The translations under genes were made by a program, and so were the position numbers. From Berkiella sp050247135 (GTDB taxonomy: Bacteria; Pseudomonadota; Gammaproteobacteria; Berkiellales; Berkiellaceae), in assembly GCA_050247135.1 (NCBI GenBank), contig JBFWUT010000039.1, positions 1-26,501 of the forward strand: a stretch of DNA of 26,501 bases, in the 5' to 3' direction. Each line of letters starts with the position of its first letter. Positions within the stretch are counted from its first letter, which is position 1. The notes beneath the pieces are model-generated. The model was not told the DNA's origin, searched no databases, and saw only the letters and a program-made list of their open reading frames with translations. Shown one piece after another: positions 15,424 through 23,482 of this stretch.

Positions 15424-16158
15424 ATGCGAAATATTGTACTCAGCTTGATGATAAGTATGGCCTTGCTACCTTCCTTGTCAGGTGCAAAAAATACCAAACA
15501 AATCGAAGAAAAAATTAAAAAAGCTTATCCGCAATTAACCATCGATGAAATCACACCTTCTCCGGTGGAGGGGCTCTATCAAGTCACCTCTAGCGGCAAT
15601 ATTGTTTATGTGACTAAGGAGGGGCGTTATTTAATAGTCGGTGAGCTACTTGATCTAGAAGATAAGCAAAATAATCTTACTGAAAACGCACGCAAAAAAT
15701 CTCGCTTAAAAAGTTTACAGAGCGTAAGTGAAGATAAAATGATTATTTTCCCTGCGAAAAAACCAGAATATACCATTACGGTGTTCACTGATGTGGATTG
15801 CGGGTATTGCAAAAAGCTGCAAGCGGACATGGATAAGCTAAATGATTTAGGCATTACTGTGCGTTACTTGGCTTTTCCCCGCACAGGCATTAACTCTCCT
15901 ACCGGTGAAAAAATGATCAAAATCTGGTGTGCCAAAGATAAAAAACAGGCTTTTCATAACGTTAATGAAGGTAAAGAACCCGAAGGCTCGATTTGTCCTA
16001 ACAATAGCGTTACTGTCGGCTATGATCTAGGAGTCGCGATGGGCGTGAATGGGACACCCACCATGGTGTTCGAAGATGGCACCGTATTCCCCGGCTACTT
16101 ACCGCCTGAAAAATTAATAGAAGCGGTTAAGCAAATACACGATCAAGCAAAGAAATAA
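15424..16158 (+). CDS. dsbC: Periplasmic disulfide isomerase DsbC-like
   Basis: 244 residues. A Sec signal peptide (about 1-21, ending in SLSGA) is followed by the DsbC dimerisation domain (about 22-85), a linker, and a thioredoxin-fold domain. The active site is CGYC (C126, C129) after the strand ITVFTDVD; the cis-Pro loop is GTPTMV with P212. C169 and C191 match the structural disulfide of DsbC. It rearranges wrong disulfides in the periplasm and is kept reduced by DsbD. The Shine-Dalgarno is AGGGAC before the ATG. It follows ogt by 34 bp, so co-transcription is possible. Confidence 0.95.
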   Translation: MRNIVLSLMISMALLPSLSGAKNTKQIEEKIKKAYPQLTIDEITPSPVEGLYQVTSSGNIVYVTKEGRYLIVGELLDLEDKQNNLTENARKKSRLKSLQSVSEDKMIIFPAKKPEYTITVFTDVDCGYCKKLQADMDKLNDLGITVRYLAFPRTGINSPTGEKMIKIWCAKDKKQAFHNVNEGKEPEGSICPNNSVTVGYDLGVAMGVNGTPTMVFEDGTVFPGYLPPEKLIEAVKQIHDQAKK

Positions 16159-16186
16159 TATTTTGAATGAGCGAAGCGAATAATTA

Positions 16187-16226
16187 CCCCTCTTTGTATA
16201 AAAGAGGGGAGCGCAACGCGCGGGGA
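16187..16226. repeat. Palindromic REP-like element
   Basis: CCCCTCTTT (16187-16195) pairs with AAAGAGGGG (16201-16209) around GTATA. It is followed by a GC-rich GCGC-containing stretch ending CGCGGGGAG. No T-run follows. Similar in style, though not in exact sequence, to the hairpin at 14880; it may end dsbC transcripts or be a dispersed repeat. The remainder of 16159-16354 is AT-rich leader with a possible TAGAAT -10 box at 16304. Confidence 0.55.
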
Positions 16227-16354
16227 GATTTATCAAATTATATCTCGTCGCTATTTTAAGCTGCTTTGTCTTTTAATCCTCTCTATTCATTCTAAATTAC
16301 ATATAGAATCCTCGCCCAATCCCTATTGGTTTGGTTTTTTACGAGGAAGTCCCC

Positions 16355-16912
16355 ATGAAATTCACTATCCCTTACTTTAATAATGAAGTTGAACTGGATA
16401 AACGCGATCTTGTGATATCGACGATATCAGCAGCCTTTGTTTGTGGAACAATGATGGCAGCGTATCAGGTAGGATCGTTTTGGTATAACGCGCCAACGTT
16501 TGGTTCAATGGGGTTATGGCAAGCAGGGATTGGGTTAAATATGACGGCTGCCGCAGCAGCCGGTGGTGCGCTAGTCATGGGTGCTTATAAAACGGCCACC
16601 GTTCCTGTGCAAATGGCGAAACAAACGACTAAGAAATGTACCGATAAAATTTGTAAAGCGTTAGGGATTGCAGAAGAGGAAAAACCAGCTCAAGACGCAG
16701 AAGTTGAAGCTGCACCTAAAGCAAAATCGAAAGCAATTACCCCCGCGCTAAATGCATCTAGAAGCGAAGGTGGTAACACTTATAACAACTGCACCTTTTA
16801 TAATGGGACGATGGAAGAAACGCATCGTGGTAGAAGTACTGCAAGATCACAAGCCGCTCGTAGCAAAACGCCAACGCGTGCAGCCAGATCGCGTTCTACC
16901 GCCAGAAAGTAA
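16355..16912 (+). CDS. Small membrane protein with Arg/Ser-rich tail (unknown)
   Basis: 185 residues from the ATG at 16355, chosen because GAGGA (16343-16347) lies 7 bases before it; an upstream in-frame ATG at 16331 lacks this. Family not recognised. The N-terminus MKFTIPYFNNEVELDKRD is followed by two hydrophobic segments at about 19-43 and 56-78. A charged region comes next with two Cys (KCTDKICK), then an Ala/Glu/Lys stretch, an Asn/Thr patch (NTYNNCTFYNGT), and a tail rich in Arg, Ser, Ala and Thr with repeated R-S/A-R units. There is no cleavable signal. The N-terminal motif resembles that of the next gene. A membrane-inserted protein with a basic, nucleic-acid-like tail fits an effector or a nucleoid/inclusion protein, but this is open. 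Confidence 0.72.
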   Translation: MKFTIPYFNNEVELDKRDLVISTISAAFVCGTMMAAYQVGSFWYNAPTFGSMGLWQAGIGLNMTAAAAAGGALVMGAYKTATVPVQMAKQTTKKCTDKICKALGIAEEEKPAQDAEVEAAPKAKSKAITPALNASRSEGGNTYNNCTFYNGTMEETHRGRSTARSQAARSKTPTRAARSRSTARK

Positions 16913-16927
16913 TTAACTATCATGCTA

Positions 16928-16966
16928 AAAGCCCTTACCACTTTAAAGTGGCAAGGGCTTTTTTTA
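16928..16966 (+). terminator. Rho-independent terminator
   Basis: AAAGCCCTT pairs with AAGGGCTTT; an inner CCACTTTAAAGTGG palindrome extends the stem after one mismatch. A T-run to 16966 follows. It lies 15 bp after the stop. Confidence 0.88.
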
Positions 16967-17094
16967 TGCATTTTATGGGATATTTTGCCCCGTTTATCGC
17001 CGATAAGGCCGTTTACCCCCTAAGATGCCGCACTTGTCCTAAATCCCATAAAAGCGATTGAAATAAGTTACCTAAGTCACTAGCATGGCGACTT

Positions 17095-17123
17095 GAGATA
17101 ACTATCTCACTGTTAAATTTAAC
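17095..17123. promoter_or_regulatory. Two palindromes just upstream of the acidic-tail gene
   Basis: GAGATA-AC-TATCTC (17095-17108) and GTTAAATTTAAC (17112-17123) are perfect palindromes, 4 bp apart and 20 bp before the ATG. They overlap where a promoter would lie and may be operator sites. No reliable -35/-10 pair was found. Confidence 0.4.
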
Positions 17124-17142
17124 TTTTAAGAGAGGAAAAATT

Positions 17143-17703
17143 ATGAAGATCCCGTTTACCAATATTAAAGTAAGCAAGAAAGAAGCGATTAGTTTGGGCG
17201 TTGGCGCAGCTTGGGCTGGCTTCACGTTAGCTTTTGGTTCTGCTCCTTTGAGCTTATTGACTGCAACAGCGACTCCTTTATTGACCACCGTTATTACAGC
17301 TGCTGCTGTTGTTACCGCTGGTTTTGTAGGTAAGAAAGCTGCTGACTACGGTCAACGTTTAGCTGCTAGAGCACAAAATAATCCTGATGGATACTTTGCA
17401 CGTGGATTAGAAAAAGTAGGTTTTGATCTTGATAAAGATGATACCGACTATGGCTACGAATCAGAAGACTCAGATTTAGATGAAGATCAAGATGCTAGCA
17501 TTGACAATGATGAAGTTGCTGGTCTGCGCGCTGATCAACGTAACCCTATTAGAGGCGCTTACGCAGTTGAGCACGAGTCTTTAGCTTCAAGAGCCGTTTC
17601 TTTAATTACCCGTCGCCAAAATGTTCAAGGTCGCGGTTATACTGAAGCTGAAGTTCAAGCTAAGGATCACGGTTATAACTTACGCCCAAGAAAATGGTTC
17701 TAA
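17143..17703 (+). CDS. Small membrane protein with acidic middle (unknown)
   Basis: 186 residues, family not recognised. AGAGAGGA precedes the ATG by 7-8 bases, a strong site. The N-terminus MKIPFTNIKVSKKEAIS mirrors that of the gene upstream. Residues about 17-63 are hydrophobic and rich in Ala, Thr, Leu and Gly, giving one or two membrane helices. A highly acidic stretch lies at about 95-126 (Asp, Glu and Ser alternating), and the last 60 residues are mixed and charged with a basic end (NLRPRKWF). It has its own terminator. Codon choice is smooth and AT-leaning with many GCT and TTA codons, which suggests good expression. Membrane association is predicted; function is unknown. Confidence 0.72.
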   Translation: MKIPFTNIKVSKKEAISLGVGAAWAGFTLAFGSAPLSLLTATATPLLTTVITAAAVVTAGFVGKKAADYGQRLAARAQNNPDGYFARGLEKVGFDLDKDDTDYGYESEDSDLDEDQDASIDNDEVAGLRADQRNPIRGAYAVEHESLASRAVSLITRRQNVQGRGYTEAEVQAKDHGYNLRPRKWF

Positions 17704-17727
17704 TACGATTTTAGTATTATCCATAAC

Positions 17728-17762
17728 AAAAAAAGCCAATCGCAAGATTGGCTTTTTTTTTT
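17728..17762 (+). terminator. Rho-independent terminator
   Basis: GCCAATC (17735-17741), tetraloop GCAA, GATTGGC (17746-17752), then ten T residues; seven A residues on the other side also make it usable from the minus strand, where ETF-QO transcription ends. Confidence 0.9.
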
Positions 17763-17783
17763 GCTTAGGGAAAAGTGGCTGAG

Positions 17784-17818
17784 GAATACCCGCGGAGCGA
17801 AAAAATAAGCGGGTATTC
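17784..17818. repeat. Inverted repeat downstream of the ETF-QO gene
   Basis: GAATACCCGC (17784-17793) and GCGGGTATTC (17809-17818) form a perfect 10-bp stem with a 15-nt loop, 21 bp past the ETF-QO stop. There is no T-run, so it may be a dispersed palindromic repeat or a transcript 3' end. Confidence 0.6.
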
Positions 17819-17839
17819 TTCGGTGGCCGCAGAACGCGC

Positions 17840-19438
17840 CTACATATTCGAATAATTTGGCCCACCGCCACCCTCTGGGGTCTCCCAGGTGATATTTTGC
17901 GTGGGATCTTTAATATCGCAAGTTTTACAATGGATACAGTTTTGCGCATTAATGTGTAATTGCTTCTCGCCCCTTTCATTATCCACAAATTCATAAACCC
18001 CGGCGGGGCAATAGCGTGCTTCGGGGCCTGCATACTCTTGCCAATTGATATTCACGGCAATAGTGGGATCTTTCAGTTTTAAATGCACCGGTTGATCGTC
18101 ATCATGATACACATTGGCTCGTGATAGCGACGTCATTTTATCAAAGCTTAAGAGCCCATCGGGTTTTGGATATGAGATAGGTGCAAAGTGTTTAGCCGCT
18201 TTTAAATAGGTGTAATCAGCACGGTGCGATAAGGTCCAAGGTGCTTTGCCTCTTAGCAAATAAGTGTCAATGCCGGCATACACTAATCCGGGCAATAGCC
18301 CGAAACGAAACCCCGGACGAATGTTACGCACGGGGTATAAATCGTCTTTGATCCAACTGCTTTGAATCGCTTGCTCATAATCATTGCCATTAAAAATGGC
18401 TTCAGCTGCCAACATGCCTGATTTCATCGCGGTATGAGATCCCTTAATTTTGGGCACATTCATAAAGCCTGCGGCACAGCCGACCAATAAACCACCCGGG
18501 AAAGTGAGTTTAGGAATAGATTGCCAACCGCCTTCATTAAGGGCGCGACTACCATAACTAAGGCAACGCCCTCCCTCAAGCAAAGCACGTACCGTAGGAT
18601 GATGCTTAAAGCGCTGGAATTCTTCATAAGGATTTAAATAGGGGTTTTCATAATCTAACCCAATGACCAAGCCAATACTGAGCAAGTTGTTATCCCAATG
18701 ATAAAGAAAACTGCCACCATAAGTTTGATGATCTAAGGGCCAGCCGATAGTGTGAGTGACTTTGCCGGGTTGATGTAACGCGGGGTCAATTTCCCAAATT
18801 TCTTTAATGCCAATAGCATAGGTTTGCGGTTGGCTGTTTTTTGCTAACGAATAATGTTTGATTAATTTTTGAGTTAAGGAGCCACGACAGCCTTCGGCAA
18901 ATACCGTCTGTTTGGCCAACAAATGCATGCCGGCTTGGAAGTTTGCTTTTGGGTTCCCTTGTTTATCACGCCCCGCATCATTAGTAGCCACACCCATCAC
19001 TTCGTTTTGTTCAGTGAACAATACTTTCGTCGCCGCAAAACCCGGATAAATTTCTACCCCTAATTGCTCTGCTTGTTTGGCCAACCAACGACATAATAAC
19101 CCTAAGCTAATAATATAATTGCCACGATTGTGCATTTGCGGTGGGGTGGGAAGTTTAATTGCCTTTTTGGTTGTGAGTACTAAAAATTCATCATGCGTAG
19201 CGCTGGTGTGCAAAGGGGCACCGAGAGATTGCCAATCAGGCAGGAGCTCATTTAGCGCACGAGGTTCAATTACCGCACCGGATAAAATATGCGCACCGAC
19301 TTCGCTGCCTTTATCCAGCACGCAAATTTTGGGTTGTTGGTTGGCTTCCCGACAAAGCTGTGCATAACGGATGGCGCAAGCAAGCCCTGCGGGACCTGCG
19401 CCCACGATTACCACATCATATTCCATTGATTCTGCCAT
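17840..19438 (-). CDS. Electron transfer flavoprotein-ubiquinone oxidoreductase
   Basis: 532 residues. The N-terminal FAD-binding motif is VVIVGAGPAGLACA at about 9-22, and a middle FAD/quinone domain contains SGAVIEPRALNELLPDW and GCAAGFMNVPKIKGSHTAMKSG. The C-terminal 4Fe-4S domain has ligands C477, C501, C504 and C507. It passes electrons from reduced ETF to the ubiquinone pool at the membrane, serving acyl-CoA and related dehydrogenases. A purine-rich GTGAGG precedes the ATG at 19438; a second ATG is four codons on. It is divergent from etfB by 71 bp, so the electron acceptor and donor genes share a control region. Confidence 0.96.
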   Translation of the reverse strand: MAESMEYDVVIVGAGPAGLACAIRYAQLCREANQQPKICVLDKGSEVGAHILSGAVIEPRALNELLPDWQSLGAPLHTSATHDEFLVLTTKKAIKLPTPPQMHNRGNYIISLGLLCRWLAKQAEQLGVEIYPGFAATKVLFTEQNEVMGVATNDAGRDKQGNPKANFQAGMHLLAKQTVFAEGCRGSLTQKLIKHYSLAKNSQPQTYAIGIKEIWEIDPALHQPGKVTHTIGWPLDHQTYGGSFLYHWDNNLLSIGLVIGLDYENPYLNPYEEFQRFKHHPTVRALLEGGRCLSYGSRALNEGGWQSIPKLTFPGGLLVGCAAGFMNVPKIKGSHTAMKSGMLAAEAIFNGNDYEQAIQSSWIKDDLYPVRNIRPGFRFGLLPGLVYAGIDTYLLRGKAPWTLSHRADYTYLKAAKHFAPISYPKPDGLLSFDKMTSLSRANVYHDDDQPVHLKLKDPTIAVNINWQEYAGPEARYCPAGVYEFVDNERGEKQLHINAQNCIHCKTCDIKDPTQNITWETPEGGGGPNYSNM

Positions 19439-19441
19439 GCG

Positions 19442-19470
19442 TTGGGCCTCACTCTTAGATCCGGTATACT
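19442..19470 (+). promoter_or_regulatory. Candidate promoter of etfBA
   Basis: TTGGGC (19442-19447), 17-bp spacer, TATACT (19465-19470). It lies in the 71-bp divergent region, 40 bp before the etfB ATG. The -10 is strong and the -35 keeps only TTG. Confidence 0.5.
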
Positions 19471-19509
19471 CACACTAAGCATGAGTTCACCACAAATCAA
19501 GGAGTACGG

Positions 19510-20265
19510 ATGAAAGTTCTGGTGCCGATTAAGCGAGTAGTCGATCCCTACGTTAAAATTCGTATCAAAGCCGATGGTTCGGCGGTTGAAACTGAGCAAT
19601 TGAAAATGGTGATCAATCCTTTTGATGAAATTGCCATTGAAGAAGCGATGCGTTGGAAAGAAGCAGGACTTATAACTGAAATTGTGGTGGTTTCCTTAGG
19701 TGCAGAGGCAGTGCAAGAAACCTTACGTAATGCACTGGCTTTAGGTGCCGATAGAGCTCTGCATTATGAAACTCATGTGGCATTAGAGCCTTTAGCCGTC
19801 GCCAAATGCTTGAAAGCCGTTGCACTCTTAGAAAAACCGGATGTTATCATTATGGGTAAACAAGCGATCGATGATGACTGTAATCAAACGGGACAAATGT
19901 TGGCAGCTTTGCTTGATTGGCCGCAAGCCACCTTTGCTTCAAAAGTGGTATTCAGTGAAGATAAAAAATCGGTAAATGTGACGCGTGAAGTCGATCACGG
20001 CTTAGAAACATTAACAGCTCAATTGCCTTGTGTGATCACTACCGATTTAAGACTAAATGAACCGCGTTACGCCACCTTGCCCAATATCATGAAAGCCAAA
20101 GCCAAACCCTTAACCAGCGCCCCATTAGCCAGCTTAGATGTGGATGTGACTCCGCGATTAAAAGTATTAGGTGTGACGCCACCACCAGCGCGTAAAGCGG
20201 GGATTAAGGTGCAGGATGTGAAAGAGCTGATGCATTACTTGCGCGATGTGGAAAAGGTGATTTAA
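19510..20265 (+). CDS. etfB: Electron transfer flavoprotein beta subunit
   Basis: 251 residues of the ETF beta family: KVLVPIKRVVDPYVKIRI at the start, NPFDEIAIEEAMRWKEAG near 36-53, the AMP-binding KQAIDDDCNQTGQMLAALL near 117-135, and the family signature VTREVDHGLETL near 157-168. With EtfA it forms the FAD/AMP heterodimer that carries electrons from acyl-CoA dehydrogenases to ETF-QO. AAGGAG precedes the ATG at ideal spacing. Its stop directly abuts the etfA ATG. Confidence 0.97.
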   Translation: MKVLVPIKRVVDPYVKIRIKADGSAVETEQLKMVINPFDEIAIEEAMRWKEAGLITEIVVVSLGAEAVQETLRNALALGADRALHYETHVALEPLAVAKCLKAVALLEKPDVIIMGKQAIDDDCNQTGQMLAALLDWPQATFASKVVFSEDKKSVNVTREVDHGLETLTAQLPCVITTDLRLNEPRYATLPNIMKAKAKPLTSAPLASLDVDVTPRLKVLGVTPPPARKAGIKVQDVKELMHYLRDVEKVI

Positions 20266-21198
20266 ATGAGCAAAATGTTAGTGATTGCAGAGCATCATGA
20301 AAACAACATTACATCGAGCACTGCTGCTACGATAGCAGCAGCTTTGTCTTTAGCAGAGCGATGTGATGTGTTATTGGCTTGCGAGAATAAAATATTAACA
20401 GAGCAACTAGCGCTCACAGGTGTGAAACAAATACATGTAATAACGCATGAACGATATCGACACGTTTTAGCAGAAGATTTAGCGCCTATCATTGCCAGTT
20501 TAGCCAAAGATTATACTCATGTGCTAGCGCCATCATCGACCTTTGGCAAAAATCTCTTGCCCAGAGTAGCTGCTTTGTTAGATGTGTCGATGATTTCGGA
20601 TGTGACAGCGATAATCGATCCTAATACGTTTATGCGTCCGATTTATGCCGGTAATGCTTTTGAAAAAGTAGAAAGTCAGGATGCGATTAAATGCTTAACT
20701 ATTCGCACCACCGCATTTGATGCAGTGAAAACCGGTACCCATAAACCCACTGTGAATGAATTATCTCTTGCAGTTAGGCCCTATGAAAAGATCAGCTTTG
20801 TGTCGGCTGATACGCCAGAATTAACTCGTCCCGATTTGACCACAGCCAAGATTGTGATCTCAGGTGGCCGGGGCTTAAAGAGCAAAGAAAATTTTCAGAT
20901 GGTTGAAAAATTAGCAGATAGGCTGGGGGCTGCGGTGGGCGCTTCACGCGCAGCAGTCGATGCTGGTTTTGTGGCAAACGATTTACAAGTGGGCCAAACC
21001 GGCAAAGTAGTCGCACCCACGCTCTATATCGCAATTGGGATCTCTGGCGCTATTCAGCATTTGGCTGGCATGAAAGACAGTAAAGTGATCGTGGCGATTA
21101 ATAAAGACCCTGAAGCACCGATTTTTCAGGTGGCGGATTATGGCTTGGTGGGAGATCTGTTTACGATAATCCCTGAGTTTGAAAAAGCGATTGGCTAG
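20266..21198 (+). CDS. etfA: Electron transfer flavoprotein alpha subunit
   Basis: 310 residues, of the short bacterial type. An N-terminal alpha/beta domain (about 1-185) is followed by the FAD-binding C-terminal domain (about 190-305). The latter has SGGRGL, LADRLGAAVGASRAAVDAG, the QVGQTGKVVAPTLYIAIGISGAIQHLAGM signature, and INKDPEAPIFQVADYGLVGDL. It is the FAD-carrying half of ETF. Translation likely continues from etfB because the start follows the etfB TAA with no gap. Its TAG lies in a CTAG tetranucleotide that also gives the stop of the convergent kinase gene. Confidence 0.97.
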   Translation: MSKMLVIAEHHENNITSSTAATIAAALSLAERCDVLLACENKILTEQLALTGVKQIHVITHERYRHVLAEDLAPIIASLAKDYTHVLAPSSTFGKNLLPRVAALLDVSMISDVTAIIDPNTFMRPIYAGNAFEKVESQDAIKCLTIRTTAFDAVKTGTHKPTVNELSLAVRPYEKISFVSADTPELTRPDLTTAKIVISGGRGLKSKENFQMVEKLADRLGAAVGASRAAVDAGFVANDLQVGQTGKVVAPTLYIAIGISGAIQHLAGMKDSKVIVAINKDPEAPIFQVADYGLVGDLFTIIPEFEKAIG

Positions 21199-23336
21199 CT
21201 CCGACTCGGCCGTTGACCCCGAGGTGCTTCGATCTCTTGATCTTGGCGTTCTACTTTTTCTAGGTCCAACGGGGAAATATTAGGTGATTCGTTTTCTTTA
21301 TTCGCTGTTTTGGCTCGTTTTGCCTCAGGTGTTTCAGTTGTAGGTTTGTCACGTGTGCTCTTAAAGGATGTAGTTAAGGCACGTTTTCTTGAATCAGCCA
21401 TGACAGGGATCGTTTCTTGGGTCGCACGCATGGTGCCTGTTGAGGCTTGTTGCGGGACTGGCGCTTGCGTTGTTGGCGCAACTGTAACATCTACGTAAGC
21501 TCTCGCGATATTTTCAACCTGTTTGACATGGTCTTTTAAGTCAGCAACCAGTTCATTGAGTTCCTGTTTAACGTTTTCTTTTAAGGGAGTACCCATTTTT
21601 TCAAGTGCTGAATAATGCTGTAAGAAATTGTCAATTCTCCTGCCCATAAAAGCCAGAGAAGCATTTTTTGAAAACTCACCCTTGGCTTGTATCGCTAAAA
21701 TAGCTTCTTGCAATTCGCTTAATCGAGATACTAACTCTTTATCTTGAGAGCTTGAGATAAATCGATGTTCATGATGATCAATCACTTGTTGAATTCTATC
21801 GACCATCAGCTGTGCTTGAATAGCGGGAGTTTGTTGAAGGCTATTGATAATATGAAGTAGTTCATGTTTTTCTGTGCCCTGGTTAGTAGGTAATTTGCTG
21901 ACAGTGGATTCTAGAGCTCTCATTGCTGAGGTAATATTTTTTAATTGTTCGGAGTTATGCTCACTCAAGCTTGTTCCAGCCAAGGCTTTTTGTAAACGAA
22001 CAATATCTTGTTTTAAATGCTTATTGTTATCTAATAATTGAGCATGCTTAGGATGGCTTAAAAATTGATCCAAAAAAGCCTCTTGCTTTGAGAATTCTAA
22101 GTTACTCAATAAATTGTCACCTAATTTCCCCTGTTCTTGTGGATTTGCTTTAAGATGCATGATCAAGGCACTATTAAATTGGATGATAGCCTCATTCATC
22201 GTGGGACGAACAGCAGGATTATCACTCAACATACGCCCAATAAGGCTGGCAATGGCTTTTTCAGGGGGGGTGGTTGTCGGGCTTGTAAGTTTTTCCAAGA
22301 GAATTTTTTTAACATCCTCTACAGTAGATCGCGCTGCGTTTAATGGGTGCTGACCTTGCTCTTTATGGGCAAAATCCAGTTGTTTGCTATTAATATCTGC
22401 GAAAATAATTTCAGCGAAAGTAAGTGCTAAAGCAAAGGAGTCTGATTTGGTGCTATATTTGGCATTAGCTCCTTTAGCATCAAAAATTTCAGGTGACATG
22501 TACTGCGTCGTTCCCACAATAAAATCAACCATCGGTTCAGCATTTTCTCGAACAGCTTGCCTATCATTGGAAACCAGTGCTTCGCCAAAATCAATGATTT
22601 GTACTTTGCCAGAAGCAGAAACGTGAATATTGTTGGGTTTTAAATCACGGTGCACTAAACCCATTTGATGTAGTTCTCTGGCGCTTCGAGCAACATCGCT
22701 TGAGATGGCAACCGCTTTTGCCAAGGGAGGGGTGTTCTTGGCAAAACCTGCGACAGTATCATTAGGATCTCTTTGTTCAGCGAGTGGCTTTTCAATAATT
22801 TGGTAGAGCATTTCTTCCAGATTGGGACCATCAGCGAGTGCCATAAAGGTGAGATGAGCCTTATGCTCGTTAGGATCGATGCTCGAGTTTAGGCAAGGTC
22901 CCCCTTCAACTTCACCAAAATTTTGCCCTGCGCGAGTTAAGGCTTCTCGTTCGTGGGTTACACTGCTTGGGATTTCGGTGGCAGTCAGGTCGACATTCGT
23001 TTCTTTGACCGCTTGGGCTTGACCCGTTTGAAGATCGTAGGCTTTATACACATTAATTCCTGCAACTTCAAGACTCCTAGTACCTGTGCCAAGTCGTGAA
23101 GTGACAAGGGAAGCACTGCCGTCTGCCCTCAAAATTAATTGTTTGCGCTTCTTATCATTGGCTTTACCTTCAGGGTCATTATCAAGTGGCAGCACGATAA
23201 AGCTTCCTTTACCAATCGTCCCCACTTTCTGGGCAGCTAATTTGGCTTGAACTTCGATAACTTGCTGGGTAGTTAACGTGGGCGGTTGGCCCTTTGTCAG
23301 GACTTCAATGGCAGCTTCGCTAATACTAAATGCCAT
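21195..23336 (-). CDS. Eukaryotic-type Ser/Thr protein kinase with helical C-terminus
   Basis: 713 residues. The kinase domain spans about 80-395: glycine loop RLGTGT (81-86), ATP Lys K111 in QAQAVKE, helix-C Glu near 129-131, catalytic loop HRDLKPNN (H229, D231, N236), DFG at 249-251, activation segment GTTQYMSPE (275-283; SPE instead of APE), and R377 in the last helix. All residues needed for catalysis are present. Residues 400-640 are strongly helical, partly coiled coil. The last 65 residues are disordered and basic, with SRKRAL near 649 and KRAKTANK at 673-680, similar to nuclear import signals. No membrane segment or PASTA repeat is present, unlike PknB-type cell-wall kinases. An injected host-directed kinase is plausible but unproven. 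GAGG precedes the ATG. Confidence 0.88.
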   Translation of the reverse strand: MAFSISEAAIEVLTKGQPPTLTTQQVIEVQAKLAAQKVGTIGKGSFIVLPLDNDPEGKANDKKRKQLILRADGSASLVTSRLGTGTRSLEVAGINVYKAYDLQTGQAQAVKETNVDLTATEIPSSVTHEREALTRAGQNFGEVEGGPCLNSSIDPNEHKAHLTFMALADGPNLEEMLYQIIEKPLAEQRDPNDTVAGFAKNTPPLAKAVAISSDVARSARELHQMGLVHRDLKPNNIHVSASGKVQIIDFGEALVSNDRQAVRENAEPMVDFIVGTTQYMSPEIFDAKGANAKYSTKSDSFALALTFAEIIFADINSKQLDFAHKEQGQHPLNAARSTVEDVKKILLEKLTSPTTTPPEKAIASLIGRMLSDNPAVRPTMNEAIIQFNSALIMHLKANPQEQGKLGDNLLSNLEFSKQEAFLDQFLSHPKHAQLLDNNKHLKQDIVRLQKALAGTSLSEHNSEQLKNITSAMRALESTVSKLPTNQGTEKHELLHIINSLQQTPAIQAQLMVDRIQQVIDHHEHRFISSSQDKELVSRLSELQEAILAIQAKGEFSKNASLAFMGRRIDNFLQHYSALEKMGTPLKENVKQELNELVADLKDHVKQVENIARAYVDVTVAPTTQAPVPQQASTGTMRATQETIPVMADSRKRALTTSFKSTRDKPTTETPEAKRAKTANKENESPNISPLDLEKVERQDQEIEAPRGQRPSRS

Positions 23337-23373
23337 ACCATGACCTCAGCCTGAAAATGGAATTCATGATCCC

Positions 23374-23404
23374 ATCATACCATTAATATTTATATGGATA
23401 ACAA
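23374..23404 (-). promoter_or_regulatory. Weak candidate promoter of the kinase gene
   Basis: On the minus strand TTGTTA (23404-23399), 19-bp spacer, TATGAT (23379-23374), 37 bp before the kinase ATG. Spacing is longer than ideal. The 146-bp gap 23337-23482 is very AT-rich and holds no gene. Confidence 0.3.
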
Positions 23405-23482
23405 AATATTTTAATTGTTTGATTTTACTTATTTTTTTTATAACAAAGGGGAAAAGAGTGGGGTTATACAAGCATTACAGGG

